Assembly (NCBI RefSeq): GCF_004343585.1
Contig: NZ_SLYW01000001.1
Span: 1,240,001-1,304,000 of the forward strand
Reading direction: 5' to 3'
Origin: Neorhizobium sp. JUb45
GTDB taxonomy: Bacteria > Pseudomonadota > Alphaproteobacteria > Rhizobiales > Rhizobiaceae
DNA: 64,000 nucleotides
Each line of letters opens with the position of its first letter. Position 1 is the first letter of the stretch. Positions 16,673 to 24,932 of the stretch are shown here, one piece after another. A program made the translations under genes and the position numbers. A model generated the notes under the pieces. The model was not told the DNA's origin. It made no database searches and saw nothing but the letters and a program-made list of their open reading frames with translations.

Positions 16673-18840
16673 TGGCCGTCCTTCAAAGTCAGCTGCGCCT
16701 GTCGCTGCTGGATCAGGTCTCTGCGCCTATCCGCAAGGTGTCGGGCGCGCTGAGTGGCCTGCAGCGTCAGACGATGGCGTTTACCAATCCGCTCCGTGGT
16801 GCCATTGGGCAACTCGCTGCATTCGGCGGAGCCTACGTCGGAATCACCGAAGGCCTGAAGGCCACCATCGGCTCGGCAATCACCTTCGAATCCGCATTCG
16901 CAGACGTCCGAAAGGTTGTCGAGGCATCCGACGAACAGTTCGGCAACATGCGCCGGACCATTCGGCAGATGTCGACCGAAATCCCGATGACCGCCAACGA
17001 TATCGCCGCGCTGTTCGCAGCCGCCGGCGAATCTGGCATCGCAACCACCGAGCTAAAAGAATTTTCCGAGATGGCGGCCCGCGTGGGGATTGCCTTCGAT
17101 ATCGGAGCCGGGCAAGCGGGCGAGACCCTCGCTAAGCTCAAAACCCAGTTGGGCGTGTCGGTGGCTGACGTCGGGTCTCTTGCCGATGCGATCAACCACC
17201 TGTCAAATAACATGGCTTCCAAGGCCAGCGACATCACCGACTTCATGCTGCGCGTCTCGGCGCTCGGCAAAATGGGTGGTTTCACTGCGGAACAGATCGC
17301 CGGCATTGGCTCAGCTATGATCGCGGCTGGCGCGCCCTCCGAGGTCGCCGGCACCGCGATGCAAAACGTCGTGAAGGCACTGACCCGTGGAAATTTCGCG
17401 AAAAAGGACCAGAGAGACGCCGCCAAGGCGCTCGGCCTCGACCTGCCGCAGATTGCCAAGCAGATGCAGAAGGACGCGCCGAAAGCGCTGAAAACGGTCC
17501 TGAAGGCAATCGCCAAGGCACCGAAAGATCAGCACATTGCGATCCTGTCGCAGTTCTTCGGTGATGAAGCCAAAGCCTTTGCGCCCTTGATCGGAAACGT
17601 CGGTCTGCTGGATCAGGCGCTCGATAGCGTCGCTGACAAGGCGAAATACACCGGCTCGGCGTTCAATGAATTCGTTCAGCGTTCGAGCACAGCTGCGAAT
17701 GCTGCCCAGTTGCTTGGAAACAAAATTTCCAATCGGTTCTGGGAAATGGGCGACCGAATGCTGCCTACCATCAAGGAAGGCATCGCCGGCATCAGCGAGG
17801 TGATTGACACGCTCGATTCCCGCGTTTCCATCTTCGACAAGATGGAAACCAGCATCATGGGGTTCGCGCAAGGCCTCGGCTACAACGGAGTAAAGGACGT
17901 CATCGCCGACCTCGGCGACCTGTTGTTCGGCAAAGTTGACGGCACTGCCGGTGATCAACTTGGCCGCCTGTTCATGCAGGCGAAGGAGTGGGGCGCCACG
18001 ATCCGCGAGCTTAGTGCAGCGATCAAGGAAAACCCGATCGCTCAGTTCTTCGCTGATCTTGCGCCGTATGGTTTTCAGATCATGGTGTGGGGAGCAGGCA
18101 TCGCCTCCCTAGCCGGCACAGTCCGCAAACTTGCAGCTGCAATGATGTTCCTCAGCGGGGCATCAGCGATCATCGGCGCGCTGAAAGCCGCCGGTACGAT
18201 AGCTGATGTTGTTTCTGGCGGAACTATGCCGGGCGGTAAGGGCGGGGGGAAGGCCGGTTCCGCAGGCACTTCTGTGCCCAAGCCAGACACTGGCGTCATG
18301 GCTACGCTGGCTGCATGGGGTTCATGGGTTAAGGGTGCTGTCGTGGCTGGCGCTCCCGGTCTTATGTCGGAAGCAATGTCCTTCACGCCGGGCGATACTT
18401 TCGAAGATCAGGTGCGACTGCAAAAGCAGCACCGCGAAGACCTTGAGCGGATCACCGGCATCAACAGGGCCGCCCTGACTCAAGGCTGGCAGCGGAACTT
18501 CGGTCAGACCACGCTTCCCGGCGTCGGCGCTCAGCAGGCAATGGACAACGCGCGCGCCTTCGGTCCCGGCGGTCGCACCACAGACCAGCTGCCCGGCAAG
18601 ACGGCCGACGATCTCGGCATCGTCAGGACCACGCGCATCGACTCCTCGTCGATCGCGGCAATGATCCAGCCATCTGGCACGCAGGACGTTCGCGTCACCA
18701 ATCCTCAGCCGCCGAACGTCACCGTCCACGCGCCAATCAGCATCACAGGCGTCGCGGATCCGCAAGCAGCGGCAAGCTCTGCCGCATCTCAGCTGGGCGA
18801 GTCCGTAAGGGCTGCCGTTGAAAGCGCTGACACCGACTAA
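16672..18840 (+). CDS. Tail tape measure protein (TP901 family)
   Basis: A 722-residue protein. It sets tail length and is threaded through the tube. N-terminus LRLSLLDQVSAPIRKVSGALSGLQRQ, then the TP901 core with FESAFADVRKVVEASDEQF, AAAGESGIATTELKEFSEMAARVGIAFDI and SNNMASKASDITDFMLRVSALGKMGG (residues about 70-220). Hydrophobic segments near residues 460-510 and a Gly-rich linker after 515 are typical. Its ATG overlaps the gpE' stop. Length 722 implies a tail of roughly 110 nm by the family's usual 1.5 A per residue rule, which is an inference. Confidence 0.92.
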   Translation: MAVLQSQLRLSLLDQVSAPIRKVSGALSGLQRQTMAFTNPLRGAIGQLAAFGGAYVGITEGLKATIGSAITFESAFADVRKVVEASDEQFGNMRRTIRQMSTEIPMTANDIAALFAAAGESGIATTELKEFSEMAARVGIAFDIGAGQAGETLAKLKTQLGVSVADVGSLADAINHLSNNMASKASDITDFMLRVSALGKMGGFTAEQIAGIGSAMIAAGAPSEVAGTAMQNVVKALTRGNFAKKDQRDAAKALGLDLPQIAKQMQKDAPKALKTVLKAIAKAPKDQHIAILSQFFGDEAKAFAPLIGNVGLLDQALDSVADKAKYTGSAFNEFVQRSSTAANAAQLLGNKISNRFWEMGDRMLPTIKEGIAGISEVIDTLDSRVSIFDKMETSIMGFAQGLGYNGVKDVIADLGDLLFGKVDGTAGDQLGRLFMQAKEWGATIRELSAAIKENPIAQFFADLAPYGFQIMVWGAGIASLAGTVRKLAAAMMFLSGASAIIGALKAAGTIADVVSGGTMPGGKGGGKAGSAGTSVPKPDTGVMATLAAWGSWVKGAVVAGAPGLMSEAMSFTPGDTFEDQVRLQKQHREDLERITGINRAALTQGWQRNFGQTTLPGVGAQQAMDNARAFGPGGRTTDQLPGKTADDLGIVRTTRIDSSSIAAMIQPSGTQDVRVTNPQPPNVTVHAPISITGVADPQAAASSAASQLGESVRAAVESADTD

Positions 18841-18852
18841 AAGGAGGTCTGC

Positions 18853-19323
18853 ATGGCAGGACCGGTAGCGATGGCTCTAGGGCCATTCGCTTTCGAGGCT
18901 ATTGGCTTCGGATACGACGGCGTCTCGCGCAAAGTTCAGACACCATGGGCCGACGTCCAAGTGGCGCAGTCACTGAACCAGCAGCAGTGGACTGGACCGA
19001 CCTCGGAAGAGATCACGATCAAGGGCGTGTTGTTTCCTGCGGAATTCGGCGGTCAGAGCTCCTTGTCTGGTATCGTGTCGGCCGCAATGGCCGGCACACC
19101 ACTGATGCTGGTTTCCGGTGACGCTGACGAAGGGCTGATCCACGGCACGTTCACCATCCAGTCGGTGGATGAGGACCGCTCCTCGCACAACAGCAGGGGC
19201 ACCGCTCGGCGCAATGCCTACACCATCTCGTTGAAACGGTATGCCGATGGAGACCCGGCCGGCTTCGTGCTGTCCGGTGCCATCGGCTCGATCGTCGCCC
19301 CCATTGTGAACCTGTTTGGATAA
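18853..19323 (+). CDS. Tail protein gpU (tail terminator side)
   Basis: A 156-residue protein with strong SD (aaaggaggtctgc). P2 gpU family: starts MAGPVAMALGPFAFEAIGFGYDG, and has the W-x-(G)PTSEEITIKGVLFPAEFGG block in the middle, the hallmark of the family. gpU caps the head-proximal end of the tail. It is followed at once by gpX and gpD. Confidence 0.9.
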   Translation: MAGPVAMALGPFAFEAIGFGYDGVSRKVQTPWADVQVAQSLNQQQWTGPTSEEITIKGVLFPAEFGGQSSLSGIVSAAMAGTPLMLVSGDADEGLIHGTFTIQSVDEDRSSHNSRGTARRNAYTISLKRYADGDPAGFVLSGAIGSIVAPIVNLFG

Positions 19324-19539
19324 ATGATGAGCACGATCGTAACCACGAAACAGGGACAGACCGTCGATTTGGTCTGCCTCCTTCACTATGGCCGCACGGC
19401 CGAAGTCACCGAGATGGTGCTCGCAGCCAATCCGGACATCGCGTCGTTGGGCATCGTCCTGCCGCTAGGCACAAAGGTCGTGATGCCTGCTGCCCCCTTG
19501 CGCGAGACGGCGCCAAAACTCGTCAGTTTGTGGGATTAA
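19324..19539 (+). CDS. Tail protein gpX (LysM-like)
   Basis: A 71-residue protein. STIVTTKQGQTVDLVCLLHYGRT and VTEMVLAANPDIASLGIVLPLGTKVVMP match the P2 gpX family, a small LysM-like fold in the tail hub. A second ATG lies at 19327 and cannot be ruled out. Starts right after the gpU stop and nearly touches gpD. Confidence 0.9.
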   Translation: MMSTIVTTKQGQTVDLVCLLHYGRTAEVTEMVLAANPDIASLGIVLPLGTKVVMPAAPLRETAPKLVSLWD

Positions 19540-19541
19540 CT

Positions 19542-20699
19542 ATGCATCCGCTCATTGAGGTGAAAATTGATGGCAACCCAGTTGCCGGCGCTTTTTACGA
19601 ACGTCTCGTTTCGATCACTGTCACTGACAAGGAGGGTCTCTCCTCCGATACGATCGACATCGAGCTGAACGACGGGCCGCCTTCTTTTCTTGCGATCCCT
19701 CGCAAAGGGGCGATTATCGACGTGCGCCTTGGATATGGCAAGCTTCGGAGTCTCGGTCAGTACACTGTCGATAAAGTCTCGGCCAAGTGTCTTCCTTATT
19801 CGCTTTCCGTTTCTGGGAAGGCGAGGGACATGCGTAGCGGCAAATTCAAAGAACGGCAGGAACGCCATTGGGACAAGGTGAAAGTCAAGGATCTCGTCAA
19901 AGAATTGGCGGGGGAGGCCGGACTGGGCGCCTATGTGGACCCTGATATCGGCGAGCACGAATACGACTGGGTCGCTCAGCAGGACGAATCCAACATTCAC
20001 TTTCTGCGTCGCCTATCCGACCGTCACAACGCCCTATGCAAGGTTAAGGACGGCCGCTTGCTGTTCTCCGCTAGAGGCTCCGGCAACTCAGCATCCGGCC
20101 AGTTTATCGGCTCGGTCGTCGTTTCGCCTTCGAAGATTATCCAAGGGACTTGTAGTTTCGAGGCCAACGATCGCACGAAGTATTCGAAGGTCGTCGCCTA
20201 CTATCAGGACAACGATAAGGCGCAGCGTGTCGAGATCGAGGCCGACGGTGATGCAGATGGCGATAGCGTCTTCCGCATTCCAGAGCCGTTCGCCAGCGTC
20301 AAGGAAGCAGACAAAGCCGCCCAGTCGAAGGCGAAAGCGCTCAAGCGAGGCGAGGGGGCTGCATCAGTCACCGTGGTCGGTGACACGGCCATCATCGCAG
20401 GAGCTCCGCTACTCTTTGGGGATGTGAGGCCGGGCCTTGATGGCGTGCCTTATGTTATCGACACGGCGACACACACCTATCGAAAAACTGAAGGTTATCG
20501 CACGGCCATCAGTGCGAAGCTGTACGATGGCAAGTCTGGCGGGAGCAAGAAATCGGCCGCTAACGACAACGATCCGGATAGCACGTCGGAGACCAGCAAG
20601 TCGGAAGACAAGGTCGCACCAAATGCGCCAGCAGGAACGCCGGCTACTCCATCGGAATGGACAGGGCAGCGACGTTACGGTCGAACGGACGAGAACTAA
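19542..20699 (+). CDS. Late control / baseplate hub protein gpD
   Basis: A 385-residue protein from ATG 19542; an in-frame GTG at 19530 overlaps gpX. gpD is the hub in the baseplate on which the spike sits (VgrG-like N-terminal domain). Features: MHPLIEVKIDGNPVAGAFYERLVSITVTDKEGLSSDTIDIEL, EYDWVAQQDESNIHFLRRLSDRHNALCKVKDGRLLF, and GKARDMRSGKFKE. The C-terminus from about residue 335 is a low-complexity linker with an AANDN motif and has no clear domain. Confidence 0.92.
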   Translation: MHPLIEVKIDGNPVAGAFYERLVSITVTDKEGLSSDTIDIELNDGPPSFLAIPRKGAIIDVRLGYGKLRSLGQYTVDKVSAKCLPYSLSVSGKARDMRSGKFKERQERHWDKVKVKDLVKELAGEAGLGAYVDPDIGEHEYDWVAQQDESNIHFLRRLSDRHNALCKVKDGRLLFSARGSGNSASGQFIGSVVVSPSKIIQGTCSFEANDRTKYSKVVAYYQDNDKAQRVEIEADGDADGDSVFRIPEPFASVKEADKAAQSKAKALKRGEGAASVTVVGDTAIIAGAPLLFGDVRPGLDGVPYVIDTATHTYRKTEGYRTAISAKLYDGKSGGSKKSAANDNDPDSTSETSKSEDKVAPNAPAGTPATPSEWTGQRRYGRTDEN

Positions 20700-20839
20700 C
20701 TCGCCATCTCATGTCCGACATCATCGTTCGCAGGCTCGTCAAACACCGGCGTTTCCGCCAGCTCGCGTAGCGTAGCGGCAAGTGCGGCCAATTGCTGGGC
20801 GATTTCGATGATCGATAGCGCGGCGAGATCTTCATTCAT
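20696..20839 (-). CDS. Small antisense-oriented protein between gpD and lysis genes
   Basis: A 47-residue, acidic, helical protein (MNEDLAALSIIEIAQQLAALAATLRELAE, ending in HEMAS). It lies opposite to all surrounding morphogenesis genes and its 3' end overlaps the gpD stop. A strong SD (caggagg) 6 nt before the ATG supports translation. It could be a lysogen-expressed gene or an antisense control on the late operon. Function unknown; I recognise no domain. Confidence 0.5.
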   Translation of the reverse strand: MNEDLAALSIIEIAQQLAALAATLRELAETPVFDEPANDDVGHEMAS

Positions 20840-20925
20840 AGCGTCCTCCTGACTCTTCGGCAGGACGCAAAACAATCTGCCGACCGCCAAGATAGGCCGG
20901 CTCTCCCTAAAATCAAAGGGGTATC

Positions 20926-21138
20926 ATGAAACTCCTTCCAGACTGGCGCGCCGTGATCGGTCGCGCTTGGTCGTTGCGGCTTATTGAGATCGCAGCAGCC
21001 GCCGACATCATCCTGAACGTCGTGCCCTTCGTGTCTGACTGGCTGCCATGGTGGCTCACCATCGCGCTGCTCGCAGCAGCTTGGGGCGCGCGCATTCTTT
21101 CCCAGCCCGAAAAGGAGCCGGCGAATGCCGATCAATAA
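20926..21138 (+). CDS. Small holin-like membrane protein
   Basis: A 70-residue protein. Two hydrophobic segments (about residues 17-36 with LRLIEIAAAADIILNVVPFV, and 42-60 with WWLTIALLAAAWGARIL) and a charged C-terminus fit the short holin-like proteins (DUF7940-type) found before endolysin genes in alphaproteobacterial phages. It overlaps the lysozyme ATG by 14 nt. Holin function is inferred from topology and place. Confidence 0.6.
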   Translation: MKLLPDWRAVIGRAWSLRLIEIAAAADIILNVVPFVSDWLPWWLTIALLAAAWGARILSQPEKEPANADQ

Positions 21139-21700
21139 AATCCTGCCCTCCAAGCGGGCAAAAAGCGCTGTTGCCGCTGTCATGGCTGCGGTCATGGTGG
21201 GTACCGCCTCCCTGCTGCCCAGCGGCACGCCAGCGCCTGTCACCCTCGCGGTCGACCACCTCATCAAGCCGTGGGAAGGCCTGCACACGCGTGCCTACCT
21301 TGATATCGTGAAGGTCCCAACGATCTGCTACGGCGAGACCAAGGGCGTGAAACTAGGCCAGACAAAGACGGTGGCGCAATGCGAAATCATGCTCATCACC
21401 CGCGTCACCGACGACTATTACCAGCCGCTGACAAAGTGCATCGCAGGATTCACCAAGATGCCGGTGAGCGTGCAGGCGTCCATGATCTCCGGCGCCTACA
21501 ACTTCGGCGTCGGCGGAATGTGTGGTTCATCTGCTGCCCGCCTTGCGAGGGCTGGCCAGTATCAAGCCGCATGCGAAGCGCAAACGGCGTGGAACAAGGC
21601 CGGCGGTCGTGTCGTCAATGGTCTCGTCAAGCGCCGCGAAATGGGTGATGCGCAGCGGATCGGCGAAGCTGAGCTGTGCGTCTCTGGTCTGTCGAGATGA
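21125..21700 (+). CDS. Phage lysozyme (endolysin, GH24) with N-terminal signal-anchor
   Basis: A 191-residue muramidase that cuts the glycan strands. The T4-lysozyme triad is visible: Glu51 in KPWEGLHTRAY, Asp60 in AYLDIVKV and Thr66 in PTICYGE. Residues 12-32 form a weakly hydrophobic Ala/Gly/Val segment after positive residues, as in SAR endolysins that are exported by Sec and released from the membrane by the holin. Several Cys residues could form disulphides in the periplasm. Start has SD aggagccggcg 5 nt upstream. Confidence 0.92.
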   Translation: MPINKILPSKRAKSAVAAVMAAVMVGTASLLPSGTPAPVTLAVDHLIKPWEGLHTRAYLDIVKVPTICYGETKGVKLGQTKTVAQCEIMLITRVTDDYYQPLTKCIAGFTKMPVSVQASMISGAYNFGVGGMCGSSAARLARAGQYQAACEAQTAWNKAGGRVVNGLVKRREMGDAQRIGEAELCVSGLSR

Positions 21701-22095
21701 TCTTAGCGTTTGCGAAGCTGCTGGGCGTCGATGCCTGGCTTGTGAAGGTCGGCGCGGTATTGCTCGTCGGCCTATCGCTCATGGCAGGCGCGTGGTGGGT
21801 TCACGGCAGAATCTACGACGACGGTTATCAGACTGCCTCGGCCAAGTACGAGGCACAGATTGCTGCCGACGCGCTCCAGCGAGCCGAGGCGAGCCTGAAC
21901 GAACAACGCAGGCAGGCCATCGCCAACAATGCCGCGAAGCAGCGCGAGGCCGAAGCCATCGCCACCCTTGAGGCTCAGGAAGCCGAGAACCTCGAACTAA
22001 GTAGGAGGCTGGCCAGTGAAGCTCAGCAAGATCCTGATGCTGGCCGCCCTAGCCTTGGGGCTGGCAGCGTGCAGCGTATCAACCAAGTCCGCTAG
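21697..22095 (+). CDS. Inner-membrane spanin (Rz-like)
   Basis: A 132-residue protein from ATG 21697, which overlaps the lysozyme stop (ATGA). One N-terminal membrane segment (about residues 16-36, LVKVGAVLLVGLSLMAGAWWV) is followed by a long periplasmic coiled coil rich in Ala, Glu and Gln (45-120). This is the Rz layout. A lipoprotein gene (Rz1-like) starts inside it in another frame, completing the two-component spanin that fuses the inner and outer membranes. Confidence 0.82.
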   Translation: MILAFAKLLGVDAWLVKVGAVLLVGLSLMAGAWWVHGRIYDDGYQTASAKYEAQIAADALQRAEASLNEQRRQAIANNAAKQREAEAIATLEAQEAENLELSRRLASEAQQDPDAGRPSLGAGSVQRINQVR

Positions 22096-22315
22096 CATCG
22101 TGCCACCGGCGCCACCGGTGATCGCGCGACCAGACAGCAGCTTACTGAAGGTCTGCGGCCTGCCTGTCGATGTCGGCAAAGGCGCACTCAGTCAGGCGCA
22201 AGTCGAGGATCTGTGGATCTCGGACCGGGCTGCACTATTGGCCTGCTACCGGCGCCACACGGCGCTCCGCAATTTCATCATAGACCGCGATAACGCATTG
22301 AGAGGTAGCCAGTGA
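22016..22315 (+). CDS. Outer-membrane spanin lipoprotein (Rz1-like)
   Basis: A 99-residue protein. Signal peptide MKLSKILMLAALALGLAACS ends in the lipobox LAAC, with Cys19 as lipidated residue. A Pro-rich stretch (IVPPAPPVIARPD) follows, as in Rz1. The gene starts inside the i-spanin gene in a different frame (80 nt overlap), the arrangement seen in lambda. It is longer than typical Rz1 because of a C-terminal helical part (from about residue 55) of unknown role. Confidence 0.8.
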   Translation: MKLSKILMLAALALGLAACSVSTKSASIVPPAPPVIARPDSSLLKVCGLPVDVGKGALSQAQVEDLWISDRAALLACYRRHTALRNFIIDRDNALRGSQ

Positions 22316-22653
22316 CCGGCTCTGAAATCATGGCCGTAGTCGGCTTTTTTGTAATGGTGTCCGGTGCCCTTTGGGGCATCTGGTGGCGCATCGAAGGCAG
22401 GGTGAAAGAGGCCAAAGATTCGGCCGTCGGTACCGCTACTGCTGCGCAGGCACTTGCTAACCTTGCTCGCGACGAACTGGCCGCACATCGCCTGCACGTC
22501 GCCGAGACATACATTACCAAGGCTGGCATGCGCGAAACCACCGAGCAGCTCATGGAAGCCATCAGCGGCGTCAAGAGCGCCGTCGACGGCATGACGCTTC
22601 GCATCGACCGGGTGGTCGAAGGCCAGCCTCGTCGATCCACTACTCGTACTTAA
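22312..22653 (+). CDS. Small membrane protein with coiled coil, lysis region
   Basis: A 113-residue protein with GTG start (GTGA overlap with the lipoprotein stop). An N-terminal membrane segment (residues 6-26, IMAVVGFFVMVSGALWGIWW) precedes a helical, Ala/Glu-rich cytosolic or periplasmic part. Such proteins are common at the end of alphaproteobacterial lysis cassettes and may regulate the holin, but no family can be named with certainty. Confidence 0.5.
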   Translation: MTGSEIMAVVGFFVMVSGALWGIWWRIEGRVKEAKDSAVGTATAAQALANLARDELAAHRLHVAETYITKAGMRETTEQLMEAISGVKSAVDGMTLRIDRVVEGQPRRSTTRT

Positions 22654-22665
22654 GGAAGCTGAAGC

Positions 22666-22983
22666 ATGGCTTTTTCAGGCGTTCACGTAGTGTGCGCATA
22701 TGCCGGTTCTCTGGCATTCCAGCGCGCCCCCACACAGCCGATCATCGGCAAGGTCAATTGGTCTGAATCGATATCCTCCGGTTCCATGACCACTAACTCC
22801 GCTCCCGGCCTTCACGGCGCTGCCGGGCAGCCTATCTTCCGCATTCGCTCCTCTGCGGAGGTGTGGGTGTCGGTCGGACCTCAACCGGACCCGGTCGGCG
22901 GCAAGCGGTTCATCGTTCCTGCTGGTGTTGACTACGACGTTTACGTCGATGTTGGTGACCGCCTTGCTTGGACGTCCGCCTGA
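22666..22983 (+). CDS. Phage protein of unknown function, beta-rich
   Basis: A 105-residue protein without signal peptide or membrane segment. Beta-prone segments (IFRIRSSAEVWVSVGPQPDPV, GVDYDVYVDVGDRLAW) suggest a small structural or decoration-type protein. Its stop overlaps the next ATG (ATGA), so it is probably co-translated with the SGNH hydrolase and could be its partner, for example as a virion anchor. Nothing more can be said. Confidence 0.6.
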   Translation: MAFSGVHVVCAYAGSLAFQRAPTQPIIGKVNWSESISSGSMTTNSAPGLHGAAGQPIFRIRSSAEVWVSVGPQPDPVGGKRFIVPAGVDYDVYVDVGDRLAWTSA

Positions 22984-24302
22984 TGAGTGGCTTACGAGGG
23001 CTGGGCGGTGGTCCCAGAGCACTGACTGATCGCAACGTCAGGATGAGCGGCGCGGAGGCAGTCAACAAGCTGCTCCGCGCGTTCCGCAAGGCAGAAGACA
23101 ACAACCCTTACCAGTTGCCGGAGATGGCGACCCCGCCAACGGTTGCTGTATCAGCGACGACCGACGCCGCCCTTGCCGCATCTATCCCGCTCGCTACGGC
23201 TAACGCTCTGACCGCGGCAGCAGCAAAGGTGGCTTGGTATGGCGGCGTTCCTGCCGTTATCGCGAACACCTTCGTGGGCATGCCGGTGGTTAGTAACTTG
23301 CCGGCCAACGGCAACCTTGCTTCGCTTGCTAATGCCAATGTGAGCGCCGACCTGTCGATGTATAATCACGCGGCCGAAATTATGACCGACGCGGACACCG
23401 TTGAATTCTCGATCTATTGCCGAACCGATCGGAAGGTCATGTTCCAGGTCGACGGACAATATGTCAGCAAGGCCGGCCATGTCGGCGTTACGGCGAGCAA
23501 CAGCTACAACTTTTTCAAGTTGACGTTCACGAGCAAACGGCCCCGCCGAATCCGCATTCTCATGTCGAACATGTCGGAAGCCGCTAGTTCTCCCACCATG
23601 CTCTCGGCGGTTCGATTATCTGCGCTGTCGGCATTCTGGAAGCCGGATCAGTCCGGAGTGCTACGCCTTGGTTGCTACACTGACAGCTACGGCATGGGCG
23701 GCGGGACTCAAACCAATTGGGATACTCCGAACGCCGCTTTCACCACGCTCGCTGGTGAACTGCTGGGCATGCGAGATGTTCGCCAGTTGTCGCAGTTCGG
23801 TACTGGATACATCGCTACAGGTTCTGGTCGGTCGAAGCTGCTCGCGCAGATCCCCCGATCCATCTCGCAGCAGGGGCCTTGGGACCTCATACTTGTCGCT
23901 CACGGCTATAACGATGCCGCGCAAGCGCCAGCCACTGTTCAGGCAGAAGCTCTTGCAGCTCTGCGACTGATCCGCGAGGGTGCGCCGAACGTGCCGATCG
24001 TCGTGGTCGGCCCATGGGGAGGCAGGACGGGGCCTAGCGCGGCAGTTGTTGGTGTCGAGAACGCTATCAGTTCTGCGGTCACTGCCTTGGCAGATCCGCT
24101 CTGCAGGTTTGCGCCGAACAGTACGGCCGCGCAGCCCTTCCTTTTTGGGACGGGCTACCAAGGCGCGACCAATGCCAGCGGCAACAGCGACGTCTACATC
24201 GGCACCGACGGCACGCATTTCACGCCGATCGTCGGCCATGAATATGGCGCATACCGCGTTGCGACTGCAGTGCGAGATGCTGTTGAGGCTATGTTGAAGT
24301 AA
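22983..24302 (+). CDS. SGNH/GDSL-type hydrolase, likely virion- or host-surface esterase
   Basis: A 439-residue protein. SGNH hydrolases remove acyl groups from sugars or lipids. The catalytic blocks are present in the C-terminal half: block I as GCYTDSYG (Asp234, Ser235), block III Asn310 in HGYNDA, and block V Asp409/His412 in TDGTHFTP. The first 200 residues form a separate beta-rich domain, probably a binding or attachment domain. With no signal peptide, it may be carried on the tail or released at lysis to deacetylate capsule, O-antigen or exopolysaccharide. It ends before a clear terminator. Confidence 0.82.
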   Translation: MSGLRGLGGGPRALTDRNVRMSGAEAVNKLLRAFRKAEDNNPYQLPEMATPPTVAVSATTDAALAASIPLATANALTAAAAKVAWYGGVPAVIANTFVGMPVVSNLPANGNLASLANANVSADLSMYNHAAEIMTDADTVEFSIYCRTDRKVMFQVDGQYVSKAGHVGVTASNSYNFFKLTFTSKRPRRIRILMSNMSEAASSPTMLSAVRLSALSAFWKPDQSGVLRLGCYTDSYGMGGGTQTNWDTPNAAFTTLAGELLGMRDVRQLSQFGTGYIATGSGRSKLLAQIPRSISQQGPWDLILVAHGYNDAAQAPATVQAEALAALRLIREGAPNVPIVVVGPWGGRTGPSAAVVGVENAISSAVTALADPLCRFAPNSTAAQPFLFGTGYQGATNASGNSDVYIGTDGTHFTPIVGHEYGAYRVATAVRDAVEAMLK

Positions 24303-24358
24303 GGGATTCCCTCGCGGAATCTCCCGGTGTATGCTGCTAGACAGCGGACCAAGTTTGA

Positions 24359-24396
24359 ACGCCCTCTGCCTATCGGTGGAGGGCGTTTTTTTTATT
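24359..24396 (+). terminator. Intrinsic terminator of the late operon
   Basis: cgccctc / gagggcg stem around the loop tgcctatcggtg, followed by eight T. It ends the rightward structural-lysis transcript 57 nt after the SGNH hydrolase stop. Confidence 0.8.
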
Positions 24397-24473
24397 TCAG
24401 TTGATGCGCGCCGCCACCTGGTCCGAAATATTGAGTGGACAACCCTAATTTTGCATGCTTACTTTAGACTTCA

Positions 24474-24523
24474 CGCATATCCAGTCTGTGCCCGCCGCCT
24501 TGACCAGGTGGCGGGCTTTTTTT
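24474..24523 (+). repeat. Terminator-like repeat, copy 1
   Basis: The unit gcatatccag - tgtgcc - stem - seven T. The stem gcccgccgcct / aggtggcgggc with a T-run is a strong intrinsic terminator. A related unit lies at 24831-24869. Both start with gcatatccag, suggesting a duplicated 3' end of a small RNA or of a phage gene. Confidence 0.6.
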
Positions 24524-24547
24524 GGCATGCGAGCCATTCGGTGACTC

Positions 24548-24727
24548 TCAGCAGTAATTTTCGCTGTCGCTATCCATCCAAGTGACGGCCTTCGCCCGCT
24601 TGAGTAACCGTAGAGCGGACTCGGCAAGGCGTAGGCTTTGAGCCTTGCTTGCAAGCGGTTCCAGCTTTTTTCGAGATCTGGAGCTTATGCGCTCCGACCT
24701 TACCGAATTCACGCGCTTTCGCTTCAT
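24548..24727 (-). CDS. Small basic protein, unknown
   Basis: A 59-residue, very basic protein (MKRKRVNSVRSERISSRSRKK at the start) with SD ggagg 5 nt before the ATG. It runs against the late genes in the region between the late operon and the Gly/Ser-rich gene. The amino-acid make-up would suit nucleic-acid binding, but no motif is recognisable, and the reading frame could be chance. Confidence 0.35.
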   Translation of the reverse strand: MKRKRVNSVRSERISSRSRKKLEPLASKAQSLRLAESALRLLKRAKAVTWMDSDSENYC

Positions 24728-24830
24728 GTCAGCCTCCAGCAATACACGCAGCATTGTGCTTTCGCAGTCTGAATTCAACTCTAAGGCCGCTATATCGTTA
24801 AGCGGTAAGGTTAGCGCGAAAGCATATCCA

Positions 24831-24869
24831 GCATGTGCCAGCTGCCACCACCATGTGGCGGGATTTTTT
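24831..24869 (+). repeat. Terminator-like repeat, copy 2
   Basis: gcatatccag-catgtgcc followed by ctgccac caccat gtggcgg and six T. It resembles the unit at 24474-24523 (same gcatatccag start, same gtggcggg 3' arm and T-run) with changed loop and 5' arm. A possible sRNA terminator or a remnant of a duplication. Confidence 0.5.
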
Positions 24870-24932
24870 CGCGTTCAGGTCTGTCGGGATAGCAAGGGCC
24901 GGTTAATCTGTGGGAAAACAGCGGGGGCAGAC

